Positions 22,813 through 35,105 of a DNA stretch of 64,000 bases are shown piece by piece (position 1 is the first letter of the stretch; each line of letters begins with the position of its first letter). The stretch lies in the NCBI RefSeq assembly GCF_964275005.1, contig NC_092694.1, positions 31,938,467 through 32,002,466 of the forward strand, in the 5' to 3' direction. Both the position numbers and the translations under genes were made by a program. The stretch is from Diadema setosum. Its lineage: Eukaryota > Echinodermata > Echinoidea > Diadematoida > Diadematidae. The notes below the pieces were generated by a model. It did not search any database. It was given only the letters and a program-made list of their open reading frames with translations, and was not told the DNA's origin.

Positions 22813-23144
22813 TAAGGCCACCGCACACTACACGATCAGACTGGTCTTAAGGTCTTGAGCCAAGCTGGGTCTTAAGACCAGTCGTACGACCGGACACCGT
22901 ACACTATACGACCCGACTGTAAAGCGCGGGCAGTGCGCACTGCGTGCGCTTGCATTTTACTGCATTGTGAATGGCTGAAAGCTCACAACTGGTCGTAGAA
23001 ATTCAACATGTCAAATCTCTACGACTGGCGCTAAGACCCAGTCGTACGACTAGAAAATGGCAAGACTGTGACGTCACACTTCTAGTCTTAAGGTCTTAAG
23101 ACCGGTGAATCGGGGTAAAATCGTGTAGTGTGCGGCGGGCTTAA
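22813..23144. mobile_element. PIF/Harbinger-like MITE with TAA target site
   Basis: TAA flanks (22813-22815, 23142-23144) bracket ends GGCCACCGCACACTACACGA and the near-reverse ATCGTGTAGTGTGCGGCGGGC. The subterminal GGTCTTAAGACC-like words are palindromic and occur on both sides. The body is 326 bp and non-coding. Confidence 0.75.
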
Positions 23145-23169
23145 CTGTACAAGTAGTTGCCACTGTCCA

Positions 23170-23415
23170 TATCAAAGACGCTTAACTAATAAGACACGAA
23201 AGTGCGCGCTAATCCTGTACAAAACAAATGGACAGCGCGCGGTCTTCAAGCGTATACGCACATCACCTGAGACGCGCTGCCTTGACGCTTGATAAACAAC
23301 AGCAGCGGCTTCAGGGACAGCGCGTCTCAGGTGATGTGTGTCTTTGCCTGAGACGCGCTGTCTTTGCAGATGTTGTTGTTGTTTATCAAGCGTTTTTGAT
23401 TGTGAGATCATGTTG
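23170..23415. repeat. Nested inverted repeats (possible degenerate MITE)
   Basis: CACATCACCTGAGACGCGCT faces AGCGCGTCTCAGGTGATGTG, and CTTGATAAACAACAGCAG faces a reverse copy near 23370-23393. GACGCGCTG words occur four times. Open frames here read repeated RVSGD segments and are not genes. Confidence 0.6.
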
Positions 23416-24276
23416 TTGCCAAATTTTTACCTCCACGAAATAATCCTTATTACTCTAAAATCCCGTTCTTCAAAATAATCCCCTTAATCGAAAAAAAAGC
23501 TATGACTATAATTTTTAAATCTTTTTCCGATAATAAAAATACCACTACCTTTGGAAATGAATGGTGTTCCTAGGTGTACTGAGTTTGTACTTAGCTCTCT
23601 TTTGTATCGTCATGTAGGGTAGCCATTTTGTGTCCATTGCAAAGAGATTATACCTATAGAGTAAGTAGTCGCCATACGCGTGCGTACAAATAGTGCGTCC
23701 AAAATTGAAGAGGAAGCGCACACTCAGCTCCTGGCACTGGATCTAAGTCTACGTTCAAGTCATATCTTCTCATATCATATCTGGAGTGATATGTTATTCT
23801 TCATCACACATTTTCATTTTCAGAATCGCAATGTGGTTAGATAATAGTTTCTGCGATGATACCATATCATTTGAACCATTTAGTAGAGTCCAGACCTTTT
23901 TGTTGTTCTCAAAATTAACAGTGGGAACTTGGGTGTAGACTAGACAGTAGTTGAGCACTATGACCAAAGACGCTTGACTATGACGTTTGTTTCGCGTACA
24001 TTCCCACTCACGCCATAAAATCAAACAACATCAGCACCATTATGACGCTTAAACATGACCATTGTGACGTCACAATAAAACAACGCAAGGTCACTGCGCC
24101 GAATATTCAAGTCGAGCGCATTTAACAGTGCGCTGCCATCTACTGTACAGGATCCGTGCAATGGCGGCTCCCACAACGCAAAATGGCAGCTCCCTCGCGC
24201 GGCTGCCTCTCTACTGGACTACGCCCTCTTTTGGTATAATCTCTTTGGTCCATTGTTATCGCGCGCCTTCGTATCT

Positions 24277-24436
24277 TAATAGGGAGCTTTAGATTTTAGA
24301 CGCGCGGACGTTCAAAGAGAAAAAAAAAACATGATCTGAGCGTGCGCAGTAGCGCACGTCAAGTTACTGCGCACGCTCAGACCATGTTTTTTCCCCTTTT
24401 AACGTCCGCGCGTCTAAAATCTAAAGCTCCCTATTA
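24277..24436. mobile_element. 160-bp palindromic MITE
   Basis: Almost the whole unit is a palindrome: TAATAGGGAGCTTTAGATTT at the left and its exact reverse at the right. The subterminal GACGCGCGGACGTT and GAGCGTGCGCAGTA words are also mirrored. TTA/TAA at the edges fits a PIF/Harbinger target. Confidence 0.8.
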
Positions 24437-24946
24437 TCTCTACTATCTTTGGTCCATATGAATCATACCTATAGCGTGGCTCTCTGTGAGAATAGTGGAA
24501 AGCAAAACTCACCTGTCCACGAATGCTGTGTCTCACACACACACACACATACACATTTAGAAAAAAAAAAAGGAAGATGTTCCCACAGTCTTCTCGTCGC
24601 GTTATATAAGAAACGTTTAGTCAAAACCGAAGGTAGTCCATGAAAATTAATAGTCCGGTTTTATGAGCGTCAATCCAAATTTTATGCATGTCTTATTGAC
24701 GATAGTTCTTCTTGAGAACCTGAACGCTTGCCCGAGGTTTTACTTTGAACTATGTTATGGAAGCTGGATTCTAAATATTGATAAATGTTCTTGAGGTGCA
24801 GGTTTATAGAATAGCTCGTCACAACGTCAAGACGGGAGAAACATCCATAAATTTTAATAATCATGTATAAACTGGCCTATTGACATAATATCGTTGGTAA
24901 TGATTTATCAAATTTTGGTTTTAAAATAATGGTCTGAAGGCTCCCT
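24437..24946. other. Downstream flank of enzyme copy 2; no gene seen
   Basis: (CA)n at 24535-24550 and a poly-A run at 24561-24571. No canonical AATAAA was found close behind the stop of copy 2. Confidence 0.5.
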
Positions 24947-25618
24947 TCATCTTGCAATTAAGAAGCCGCGCTTACGTCCACTAGTAGGGTCTCGAGTGTC
25001 CATCTTCCTGTATATGTCCTCTGTTGATACCCAGACCTCTTTCTTCTGGACAGCAGTATCGAGCAGAAGGAAACGGTCGCTAGCTTCGTGATAGGCGGCC
25101 AGCGGGCTCAAATGTCCGTAAGTGTATGATTTGTTACCGTGGATGAAGTTACTTTCGAAGTTGATCATGATACCCTGGCTGGAGTCGCCATGTGAGAGCG
25201 CCGCCAACGCCTTCGAACGAAAATCGTCAACGTTATTTTCGCTCGTAAGGTATATTTCGCACTGCTTGAAGATGCCGTGCTGATGAAATAATTCTTGGAT
25301 ATCCATCAGTGTTGCCCCTTGTTTGACCAAAACTTCGTCGGTCACCACTCGGGTGGTCTCCTTAAAGGTGAACATGTTTGTGTCCGTGAACGGCACGTCG
25401 CTGACGTCACAATCGCAGTGCTGCCGCTCATCCGGGTACTTCTGGCCGAAGAGGCGCGCACTCATTAGGAGGGCGGCAGTGTGTACTCCGCAGTAGCCAC
25501 TCTTGAGCTGCTTGCTGAAGATCCTAAGGAGCAATGTCTGCCGGATGGATGTCCCATTCAGGAGATTCTGTCCCTCGGACGACTGCAGAACTATGTGCTG
25601 GTCGGGCGTATGTGCCAT
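24947..25618 (-). CDS. Phytochelatin-synthase-like enzyme, copy 2 (223 aa)
   Basis: Intact single-exon paralogue of 17579-18250, aligning without gaps over 223 residues. Triad residues are Cys43 (SGYCGVHT), His169 (GHLSPLAAYH) and Asp187 (LLLDTA). VDDFRSK and MDTRDPTSG..RGFLIAR are conserved. I chose the Met at 25618 because it matches the N-termini of the other copies (Q..LLN). An in-frame Met at 25681 would add 21 residues. Eight bases before the chosen start lies a pyrimidine-rich acceptor ending CAACAG, which suggests the longer N-terminus may be intronic or leader sequence. Likely a cytosolic glutathione / gamma-Glu-Cys processing enzyme like its siblings. The region around 121-163 is the most divergent from copy 1, so substrate-site edges may differ. 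Confidence 0.93.
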   Translation of the reverse strand: MAHTPDQHIVLQSSEGQNLLNGTSIRQTLLLRIFSKQLKSGYCGVHTAALLMSARLFGQKYPDERQHCDCDVSDVPFTDTNMFTFKETTRVVTDEVLVKQGATLMDIQELFHQHGIFKQCEIYLTSENNVDDFRSKALAALSHGDSSQGIMINFESNFIHGNKSYTYGHLSPLAAYHEASDRFLLLDTAVQKKEVWVSTEDIYRKMDTRDPTSGRKRGFLIAR

Positions 25619-26785
25619 ATTTGCATCTGTTGCAGCAGGAAGGTGGTGCCTTTGCAGTATAGAATGAAGAAGAACGTTCATGCTGCGAGACGTGTCATGT
25701 TATGATCTTTCCTCTACATTATAGTGACGTCATAAGCAATTAGACACACGTGAGCCCCTTGTCGGCGATCCTAAGAACCTTTGTATAGTAAATCTCATTC
25801 ATCGTGCTATGACATCATTTTTCACTGTGTGATGTAGGCTTAGATACATAATTTCAAATTTTTTCGTTCGCGCATTTTTGCCCCTCAATTAAAGATAGTC
25901 TTCGGTATTGTATGTATACGATTGTTACGGTTGATTATTATCTCTTTGAAAAATATTAGTAAAAGACTGAATAACTTACTCTTAGTTTGTGCAGCTTTAA
26001 ACGTGATACGCCTTAATACATACGTTGATGTCATAGCGTTGTAAGGAAATAGGGTCACTGTGTATCTTGTGTATTTTGCACTGTTGCTTCGTGCATTATT
26101 CGCAATTTACGTGGTCTCTATGAAATAAGGATCCACATGGTACAGCTTTGTTACTCTCCTCTTCTATCTTCAATGGTTATAACTTGAAAGGTGATATGTC
26201 AAGAAATGACGTACACGCCAGCATCACTTATTAGGACGCTTTTGTATTATTACATTACTGTCCAGCCAGTCCATGGTGTTACTGTGATATACCCAACCTT
26301 GAATCAGCAAGAGACTTCACAAGGTTGCTAGTACGGAATACGTTTTTTGGCCAGAATTCACATATTATCATGGATTTTGCAAACGTAAAATACGTTGACA
26401 ACGCCAACAAGCATCCATTAATAAGGGAAAGCGAACAAGCAATGGTTCTAATTGGGCGCACTTATGGCTGTTGTTAGTCCACGCAACTAATACTAAACCA
26501 TAGATTTAATTAAAACTACCGATATACTTTTATGAATAAGGGCTTATGCATCTTCAAACGCGTACCTCAAAGCGCTGTAGAAATAAATTTCTGATCGTTG
26601 TTTTGATTATGAGCATGATCATCGTTAGGAATGTCAAGATGAACATTGTTTTTACGATATTATCATTTTCTTTGTGAAGCCTTTGAATTTGTTGTAACAT
26701 TTCAGACTTTATCTGATAATGTGTATTGAACAATAGTGTCTGTAGTGATTCGTAGGGTCTCACACACAAATTCCCGATATCTTGA
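25619..26785. other. Upstream flank of enzyme copy 2; no gene seen
   Basis: Probable promoter region. Short frames at 26279-26461 and 26554-26769 are not recognisable. Confidence 0.45.
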
Positions 26786-27103
26786 TGTTCGCTAATCCGA
26801 AAATGATACAGGGTTGATTAATTCGAACATTTTGTCCTTACTCCGAAGATTCGTTATTTCGAAAGCTCGTTTATCCTATATGAAATAAAGTTCGTTTTTC
26901 CGAAAGTTTGTAAATCCGAAAATGGAACCACAAGTGCCCACAAATACAAACTATCGGAATTACGAACCTTATTTCGAATTTCGTATTCGTAAAAATCTTC
27001 TGCATTGTTGGGAATAACGAACCTTCGGAATAATTAACCTCATTTCATGTTCGGATTAATGAACCTTTGGACTAATGAACCTTCGGAATAACGAACTGTA
27101 GCC
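26786..27103. repeat. TTCCGAA-rich dispersed element, copy near enzyme gene 2
   Basis: It begins TGATGTTCGCTAATCCGAAA-like and ends TTCGGAATAACGAACTGTA, the same borders as the 36.4-kb copy (TGATGTTCGTTTATCCGAAG ... GGAATTACGAACTGTA). Inside, CGAACCTTCGGAATAA words alternate in both orientations. It starts about 1.1 kb upstream of copy 2. Confidence 0.7.
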
Positions 27104-27333
27104 AATGAGGTACATCACATTTCTTTGCCCTCCTCTACCCCCTTTGATGTCCTACTTTAAATCTCTACCAGAGAAGGCATCATCGGCTTACACGTTTACT
27201 CCACTCGTCCTTTCTGTTTGTTTTTTCACATACGATGGTGATAATGGCAGTTTGTCGCAACAAACAATCGCAACAAAAAAAAATGTTCATAACTTCTTCA
27301 CCCTCGAACATTGCAGGATATTATATAATATCT

Positions 27334-27484
27334 CAGGGGCGGATCAAGGAATTCCATAAAGGGTAGGCGCCTTTACAAAATTAAAGGGGGCGCACGCCCC
27401 CCCCCCCCATTTTTTTTTCTATGTTCAAAAAAAAAAAAAAAGAGGGGCGCGTGTCCGGTGCGCCCCCCCCCCCCCCGATCCGCC
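27334..27484. mobile_element. Short CAGGGGCGGATC-type MITE with C- and A-runs
   Basis: CAGGGGCGGATC at the left is answered by GATCCGCC at the right. The body holds GGGGGCGCACGCCCC-type hairpin sequence, C-runs and an A-run. ATCT borders both sides. Similar ends occur at 44726-45094. Confidence 0.55.
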
Positions 27485-28476
27485 ATCTTTCCTAGGAATG
27501 AGCTCGTATGCGTTTGTGGTTAGATGTTACTGCTAACCCACAACCGAATTAGCATTCACCGTCCTGATTAGACGTGTAGTTCAGCGTTGGCATGCCCATG
27601 TATGCCGACTTGGAGATATCATATACCTACAGGACTTCATATGTCATACCCATTAGCAAAAATGAGAAAAATAAATATGGATACGGCTGTCACTATTAGA
27701 ATCAATTTTGTACTCTGAAAGGAGCTATAACGAACTGATTTATCTTATAGGTCGGCCGGCAATCCGATCACGGCTACGTTACAAAATATGATAGGCAAGT
27801 ATGTCATACTCACAACTTTTTGCCGGTAAAGCTTCTCTTGCACGAAGTAGTCGGCCCAGACCGGATAAATTGCTGGGGAAATGGCGGGGGAAAATTCTGC
27901 ACCGTAACCCCGAGTATTTGTATACAGCGCCTATGTACTAAGAGGCCAAAGTCCAAAAGAAAAAAAAAATGCAGCGTATTATACCTCCACACGTGACAAA
28001 TCATGACGTAGCTCCTTTCCAGTCAGATTCACAAATGATATACAGCTGTCACTATAAATGCTGTACTTTGGTTTTAAAGCCAATTCCCAGTAGTGACAAT
28101 GGGGTGAAACTATTGTCTAGCAAATAACGAAGGGCACGTTAAGTTCATGATATGCAAACATTATTGACTTTTTGTGGACCGGTGTAAGGTACTTCAATGA
28201 AGATTCGTTTGAGGATCACGGTGATTCCGGGTGATTGTTTAGTTGTTTGTTTGTTGTTGTTTTTTCAAATTCCACATGTTCAACTGTTTTCACTGCACAG
28301 TGAAGCATGTTCAAGCAAAGTAAACACCTAAGTTGTCATTTTTTTATTTGGGCAAAAATTAAAAGTCTGAATTTCTCATGTTCAGTCGATCACCACAGTG
28401 TCTTCACGAAACAGTAACTTAATCGTCATGCAAGTAACATATAAGGAGGTCATGAACTTACGAGTCTCCCGCGCTT
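27485..28476. other. No gene seen
   Basis: Unremarkable AT-rich sequence. The minus-strand frame at 27810-28004 has no recognised protein. Confidence 0.5.
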
Positions 28477-28745
28477 TTTAAAGGGCAAGTTTATCTTCCT
28501 TTACATAAAGATTGGGAGAATACAGTAATATCGGTAAAATACATCAGTGAAAGTTTGAGGAAAATGGGACGATCCGTTAAAAAGTTATGAACTTTTAAAG
28601 TTTCAATGCCGCCATCGCTGGATGAGAAGACTACTACAACTTGTGATGTCATCAGAGCTGAACGATATGGAGAAAATATAACAAAATTCAACATATTTTC
28701 ACTTTTCTCACATAATAAAAGAGTACTCGACTTGTCTCTTTAAAA
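28477..28745. mobile_element. TTTAAA-bounded MITE
   Basis: The ends AAAGGGCAAGTTTATC and (reverse) AAAGAGACAAGTCGAGT share AAAG.G.CAAGT. TTTAAA occurs at both borders, compatible with a TTAA target. The internal segment TCAGTGAAAGTTTGAGGAAA recurs in reverse orientation at about 32838-32885. Confidence 0.6.
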
Positions 28746-29764
28746 GGACAGGGGGAATAATATCACCCTTACCACATATCACTAACGAATGCGAATGAAA
28801 TTTTGTCTAATTCTCTTTACATATTCCTGGCGTCCTATATACGCATGTGACATCATACACTGTATTACTCTTCTCATCCAGAATGACTGCGCAGAGGCTG
28901 TAAACAAAGATATTCTTCGTGATATGCTAGGATGACGGAAACAAATATACATGTCTTTGCGACCATTCTGTTCATGCTAAACAATGTACACGTATACGCA
29001 ACACTGAACCAGGGAGGAGTACCACCCTGACTGAACACAGATATATTTTCACAAAATAACACGTTTAATCTACTAATATGCTCCCTGCCTCAATCACAAC
29101 CTGCATACGCCTTAAGCGTACATACTTGGCTTTATTAATAGGAACTGTTGACCTGGTTTGATATTTCAATACGTTCTCGTCTCACCTGTTCAACGGTGTA
29201 ATCCAACGAAGAACATGTAAAATTGGTTGATACTTCTCACGGTGTCTAGTTGGAGTTGTCTGTACAGAATGATGATGTATATCAGATGGTCAACCTTCTG
29301 TCTTCCAGAGTGGACACGAAGATGCAGAGCTCGACTGATGATGCAGGTGTCTGCATTGCGTAATAGGAGCTTTAATCTGTTTATATATAGTAACAACAAA
29401 TACCCCTTATGGTTCAGTGAGTTTGCCGAACGTCAATACACCCCTTTCACACGCTATTTGCATATTACTGTCTGGAGAACTTTCATTCAATCCCTTCAAT
29501 GGGGATTTATACACAGTCCCTTCGCTCAGAATAATGAGTGGGTGAATTCTCGAAGAAGGGGCAACGTGTTTATACAAAATCAATACGTACTGTGCGTATA
29601 ACGTTAGTCTGTACTTACTGCGTCGTTGGTAGTAAATTTACATGCAATTAGAGCATTCCTTGTTAAGAAATGACATATAGATATACCAACACAGCTGATA
29701 TATATATATATTTTTTTTTTTGCCACCATGCCATAATATCGAAGCGGAAAACGAAAACAAGGAA

Positions 29765-29821
<57 letters not shown>

Positions 29822-31723
29822 TACAGTACAACACGTACATAATTCATTTTTGGCGACAGCGTTCTTGAATTGGAGTTCAATGCGAATGTACTTTGCGATC
29901 TGCGACAGGTCTCATTCAGTATTTTCGTTGCGGTCAATCTCATTCAAATGTGTCTGGTGTGGGAAGAGCTAAAATGGGACGTGCTCTTTGTTTAACTTTG
30001 CCTACAGGACTTAATTATCCTTATACCTTTACTGTTCCTGTAATTCATGTTTTGCACAAGCTGCGCATTAAACATCATATTAGCCCGGCGCCTTTAAATT
30101 CCATTTTTCCCATTCATCTTTATTGGGACGTATTTTCAGCTAATACAACATGTTTAAACAACAACTGAACACAACATCCAGGTCATTTTCCTTTGACGTT
30201 ATGTCTATCGCTGATACTGACCGATTTGGTTCATTAAGTCCGTAATCTCTGAAAACAAGCAATAACACAATAAAATTTCAATTATGTACGATACTTCACG
30301 ATGTCACTTCACTATTGGTTGTCTTATACTGAGATGTAGAGTATACTGTACGATGCTAGTGAGTATATTTCTTTGACCCTCTTCCGTTTCAAGGCTATAA
30401 TTACCTTACACTCTTCGATATAGACCATTGTTGTCTGCGTGTGATGTACAATCATTGCCCAGTCATGCATATGCAGAGTAACTAACATGCTCCCTCTTTC
30501 CCGACATTTAATTTTGCATCACGGGTAAAATAACTCGTTTAACGCTGTATAATGCTATTGACAACGTAACAACATAGTGTATATAGTAATGAAGGGCGCA
30601 CAGTCTCCATATCCGGTATTATCAGCAGATTCGTTAAAAATATCATCACTTGCGTTACAATCATCGTTATGAGTTCTATTTTGTTTATGCGGCCTCACAG
30701 CTGTCAATCACTGCTTAAACGGAACATTCCTGTAATGCACGAAACATTAATCATTGTAGATAAAACATATCAACGCAATAATATGAAGTATAATCGAGTG
30801 GCACAGTTTGTCAACAGAGTTCACTTTTTTTTTAACACGTAGTCACAAACTTAAAGCGTTTCACGTGACTGTCCATGCATACACCGATCGAAGGTTCCTC
30901 AGTTTTTTATTCTAAAAAATAATGGCCATCGGATGAAAGCGCCGTTTGTAAGGATCCCGTTAGTTCTTCCACCATTACATGACTACTGTTTGTGGGATAG
31001 CTGCGGATAATTTTGGATTATCCCATATTCGTAATGAAATGAGATGCTGGTCTATATGGCTTACCTGCTCAGACGTCTGCGATCCTGGCGACCTGTTTGT
31101 ATACACCCTATTTAGACACCTCGAGAACACGTCTCAACGTGTCTCATTCACAAAAGCCACTGAAAGGAGAGGTTTACTGCATGTGACGTCACACCCGCAC
31201 TGTCCTTCTATTTCGGACACTTTGACTGCCCATCAAATAATGGAAGAATAGAGGGTGAGCAGGTACTGCCGATCGATTATGTCTGCAAAGCACTTTCTAT
31301 AGATAACTGCGATGGAACTGTTTTATTGTCACCTTTACAAGAATGACAAACCTGAAAGACACTCATTTCCTTCGCTGGTTCTCTTAGCCGCTTTTGTTGG
31401 AAACTCTTTTGGAAGTGCCAATACGTCGAATATGAACACGTTTTCATAATATAATATCTGATTCAACACCTGCTGAACAGCCACATTGTAGTGATAAAAC
31501 AGAGATGAGCTCGTTCTATCGTTCCTCAAGAAGAGCAATACGAATCAATCAACAAATATCCTAACAACAACGGCAACAAGCGGGTTTATCAGTCACTAAT
31601 GAACTTTCAACGTATAACCTGTAGCTATATAGCAATATCAACAACCTTGTGACGATGACTTTGGAACATAACGGGGGAAAACAGAGCCTCAGAAGTTACG
31701 AGCCGTTTCCCTAACGGAACGTA

Positions 31724-31780
<57 letters not shown>

Positions 31781-32614
31781 TAATAATTATGTGTGTATAT
31801 ATCCTCGGAGTGGTATACATAACTGCGAGTGAGATGTTGGGTGTGTAAACCTACACCCCAACAGACTGGAATTACAATTCTAGTATTGTGACAAAACGAC
31901 AAATAGAAATAGGGAATAAATTTTTCAGTGAGAAACATTATAACCATCATCGATGGTCTTTCATGGATGAGACTGTCGCCACTTAAGTAGACAATGATTT
32001 AGGTGGTATAGGAGACACACATTTTGCGTCATCAAGAGCCTCATCGTGATTTCTTTCTCAACTACATCTATGTCGTGAGCCCGCGATGAATGCTTTCATT
32101 GAATATTATTCATCGTTGTGTATCTGCGGGAGTGTTTGCTAACAATGTCAATGATAGCTGTTTCGGAGTACAATCAATTTCATCATGCCAAATGGTAATC
32201 GCTATAGAGGAGTTGCTATACATAAACAAAAGAAAACACAAATCATACTTTAACGTGCATGAGATGCAACTTCTTTTTACCGTTACGTCCAAAATGGAAT
32301 ATCCCTTTTCAACTTAAAACAACAACGACAACAACAACATGACATATAATCGGAAATGACCATTCACAACGCAATACGACATTTCGTCAATTAACCTAAC
32401 CAGAAGCATTATTGTAGCCAACATGGCAGTGGAACAAAATCCCAGCACTATACAACTTAGTGTACGTGATGATGAAACCCTACTGTTCTTGTCTCTGGTG
32501 ATATAACCCATGCGTTCAACAAAAACAAAAAAAAAAAAAAAAAAAGTGAGAGAGAGAGAACTGTCTCACGTCCATCAGTACAGGTACCGACCGTCTCAGT
32601 TAAGCGCACTCTCA
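28746..32614. other. No gene supported between MITE and minisatellite
   Basis: It contains (TA)n tracts at 29765-29816 and 31726-31778 and poly-A at 32527-32544. A minus-strand frame at 29190-29399 ends just before a good donor (CAG/GTGAGA) but has a stop ahead of it, so it could at most be a leader exon. Frames at 29227-29601 and 30979-31251 are unrecognised. Confidence 0.5.
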
Positions 32615-32765
32615 GTCCGCGGAGGATCCTGCGCCTCCTATTCTCTCCTCCAAGATCCTGCGCCTCCTATTGTTCTCTCCTCTAAGATCCTGCGCCTCCT
32701 ATTGTTCTTGAGATCCTCCCTCCTATTGTTCTTTTTGAGGATCGCTATTGTTCTCTAGGGCATTA
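32615..32765. repeat. Minisatellite, unit about 31 bp
   Basis: AAGATCCTGCGCCTCCTATT followed by GTTCTCTCCTCT repeats about four times, then decays into shorter GAT..CTATTGTTCT units. Confidence 0.85.
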
Positions 32766-32837
32766 TCTATTGTTTTCCGCGAGTGATCCTTCAAAACAGC
32801 GCCTCAATTGGCGGTCAAATGACCCTCATATACTACT

Positions 32838-32890
32838 GGATTGTCTGAATTTCCTCAAACTTTCACTGACATGTTCTGCTGATATTACTG
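32838..32890. repeat. Reverse-strand relative of the 28.5-kb MITE interior
   Basis: TCCTCAAACTTTCACTGA followed by GATATTACTGCATTC matches the reverse complement of about 28510-28562. It is a fragment without recognisable ends. Confidence 0.65.
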
Positions 32891-33169
32891 CATTCACTCA
32901 ATCCAGATGTATATGAACGTGAATATTGCTTGTCTATAACTCGACAAACATTACAGTCCATTTCTATGAACATATTCCAGATTGATACAGAGGAAAAATA
33001 TATCCTTTGCCTGAAAATAGTTGAAATCTTAAAATGTACTTTTCATACACAAACATCATTTAGAGAGAAGTGTTATAGGCAGTAAAATATGCCTCACCCC
33101 CACTTGAATTAGTTCACCCAAGTGTGTCATTTTAATATTCATAAAAATTCATGAATATTCATGAATGTG

Positions 33170-33625
33170 CCCTGTATGTCCTATGTGGGGCCATTGTGGG
33201 ACCCGTGTGGGTAGGGAAACCATAAGTACCAACAGGGATTTGCTATCAAATTTTCATGTTTACAAATAGGTGCCACACACACGCACACACTTGTTTGTAC
33301 AAACACACAAGAACACTTACAATTGCACACGCACACACACTCACAAAAAAAGCAGGGCTAGCCCTACAAAAGCCCATCACGCTCCCTGCCGGCTCTGTCT
33401 GTGCCCATATGAAACCCAAGTGGCAAGCCCATTTGAAACCCATGTCAACTTTTCCCATCTCTGCCCTTGGCTGTCCCACAAGGGCCCCTTGAAGGATGAC
33501 GCTCGAGTAGGCTGGCCCAAAAGGGCTCCTTGAAGGATGACCCTCGAGCAGCACTTGCCCACCTCTAACCCGGCTTGCCCACCTTTTACCCACGTGGGTC
33601 CCGCATGTTGGTGTTAGCTGGGTAT
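33170..33625. repeat. Composite low-complexity block with CCCATTTGAAACCCA words
   Basis: GTGGGACCCGTGTGGG-like words at the left and GTGGGTCCCGCATG at the right enclose (CA)n and two GGGC(T/C)CCTTGAAGGATGAC units about 50 bp apart. It looks like a degenerate transposon, not a gene, despite a 137-codon minus-strand frame. Confidence 0.5.
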
Positions 33626-34534
33626 CAGTAAGTAAACTCGAACCGGGCACCGTGGTCAATGAGATGTATCGACGAATCCAGGTTTCAGGTTTGACCGGAT
33701 GTAGCTATAGGACCACTGTGGGATGAAATAGAAGATTAGTTGGGCTTGTCCATAGGTCAGGAGCTGACCGGATGTAGCACAATGTGGCCTATACTAGTAG
33801 TGGACTTGGCTTCGGACGTACTAACGGGAAATACCAGGCTTGAACCGTGTCCGGTGCCTTGCTGATGATACGGCGGTTACTGTGTTGTAAATGGCAGCAC
33901 TCGTTGGAACATAAGGTGAGAGGCCAATCTGGGTTAAGGAATATTTTACAGATCACAACGTATCGTTCACAGTTCTTTAATTCGCTTCCAACAAGGCTCC
34001 TGCTTGAACCCCCCTTTTAGAGAAGAAATCCACTCAAAACTTTCACCAATTTTATGAGAGAGAGAAAAAAGGACACTGCAGAGCAGTGCAAAAAATTATG
34101 AAAGGCGAATAAGAAAAAGGAACTTTATATGACATTCTGAATTTTGCAATTTTTCGGCATTCATTTTATATACAGAATTAATGACAGAAATCTCATATTT
34201 TAGCTGCATAAATAAAAAGCTTGCCTTAAAACCACCCAACATAAAAAAAAGAACACAATGTTTACTCTGATAGTTTTGGTATTGGAATATGTTTTCAACT
34301 CGTTCATTTGAATATTCATAAGGACTGGTCAAGAAATGTTTAAATAAAAATGTGAAATTTGGAAATGTCATATTTTGTGTCTTATCTGATTTTTGTCATC
34401 TTTTTGAACGCTCTGTAGGATTTTTTTCCTCTTCTCTCTTGAGTTTATTTATTTTGGGGGTAGATTTCCACTATGAAGCAAACAGGAAAAAAATAAAGGC
34501 AAGGAGAAGTAGAAATTACGCGGTGCATAATATA

Positions 34535-35105
34535 TGTCCCCGCCGGAAGTAGCAATTTGTAGCAAAATGTACAATATAGGTCAAAAAGGTCAAAGAAGTC
34601 AAAGGTCAAAATTCTGTGTTGAAGTTTTGAAGCCCTCACCTAGTGCCATCACATAAAGCAAACGGAATCGAAATCGGGTTAGAAATGGCGAAGGAGTAGC
34701 ATTTTGTAGCCAATGTACAATAAAATGTAGGTCAAAAATCAAGGTCAAAGGTCAAAGAAGTCAAAGGTCAAAATTAATATGTAGAAGTTTTGAAGGAGCA
34801 TTTTGTAGCCAATGTACAATATAGGTCAAAAATCATGGTCAAAGAAGTCAAAGGTCAAAATTCTGTGTAGACGTTTTGAAGCCCTCAACTAGTGCCATCA
34901 CATAAAGCAAACGGAATCGAAATCGGGTTAGAAATGGCGAAGGAGTAGCATTTTGTAGCAAAATGTACAATATAGGTCAAAGGTCAAGGTCAAAGGTCAC
35001 AACTAAAATTTTGTGTAGAAGTTTCAAAGCTCCCATGTAGTGCTATCAAATAAAGCAAACAGAATCAAAATTGGCTCATAAATGACAGAGAAGTAGCAAA
35101 TTGAA
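34535..35105. repeat. AGGTCA-rich tandem repeat
   Basis: Blocks reading GCCCTCACCTAGTGCCATCA, then AAAGCAAACGGAATCGAAAT, then AGTAGCATTTTGTAGC recur at 34631, 34880 and (diverged, shorter spacing) about 35029. Between them lie many AGGTCA half-sites. AGGTCAAAGGTCA, a textbook DR1 nuclear-receptor element, occurs at 34742-34754. Two DR1s lie head to tail at 34974-34999. Confidence 0.85.

Noticed and set aside
22813-24436. Metal-response elements (TGCRCNC words) near the enzyme genes
   Set aside because: The matches (for example TGCGCAC) fall inside MITE palindromes and not in positions that look like promoters of the four genes.
29190-29399. Possible minus-strand exon ending near CAG/GTGAGA
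   Set aside because: The only long frame has a stop a few bases before the donor, so it is at best a non-coding leader exon.
33246-33659. 137-codon minus-strand frame
   Set aside because: It lies on a low-complexity repeat block with tandem GGGCTCCTTGAAGGATGAC units and a (CA)n tract.
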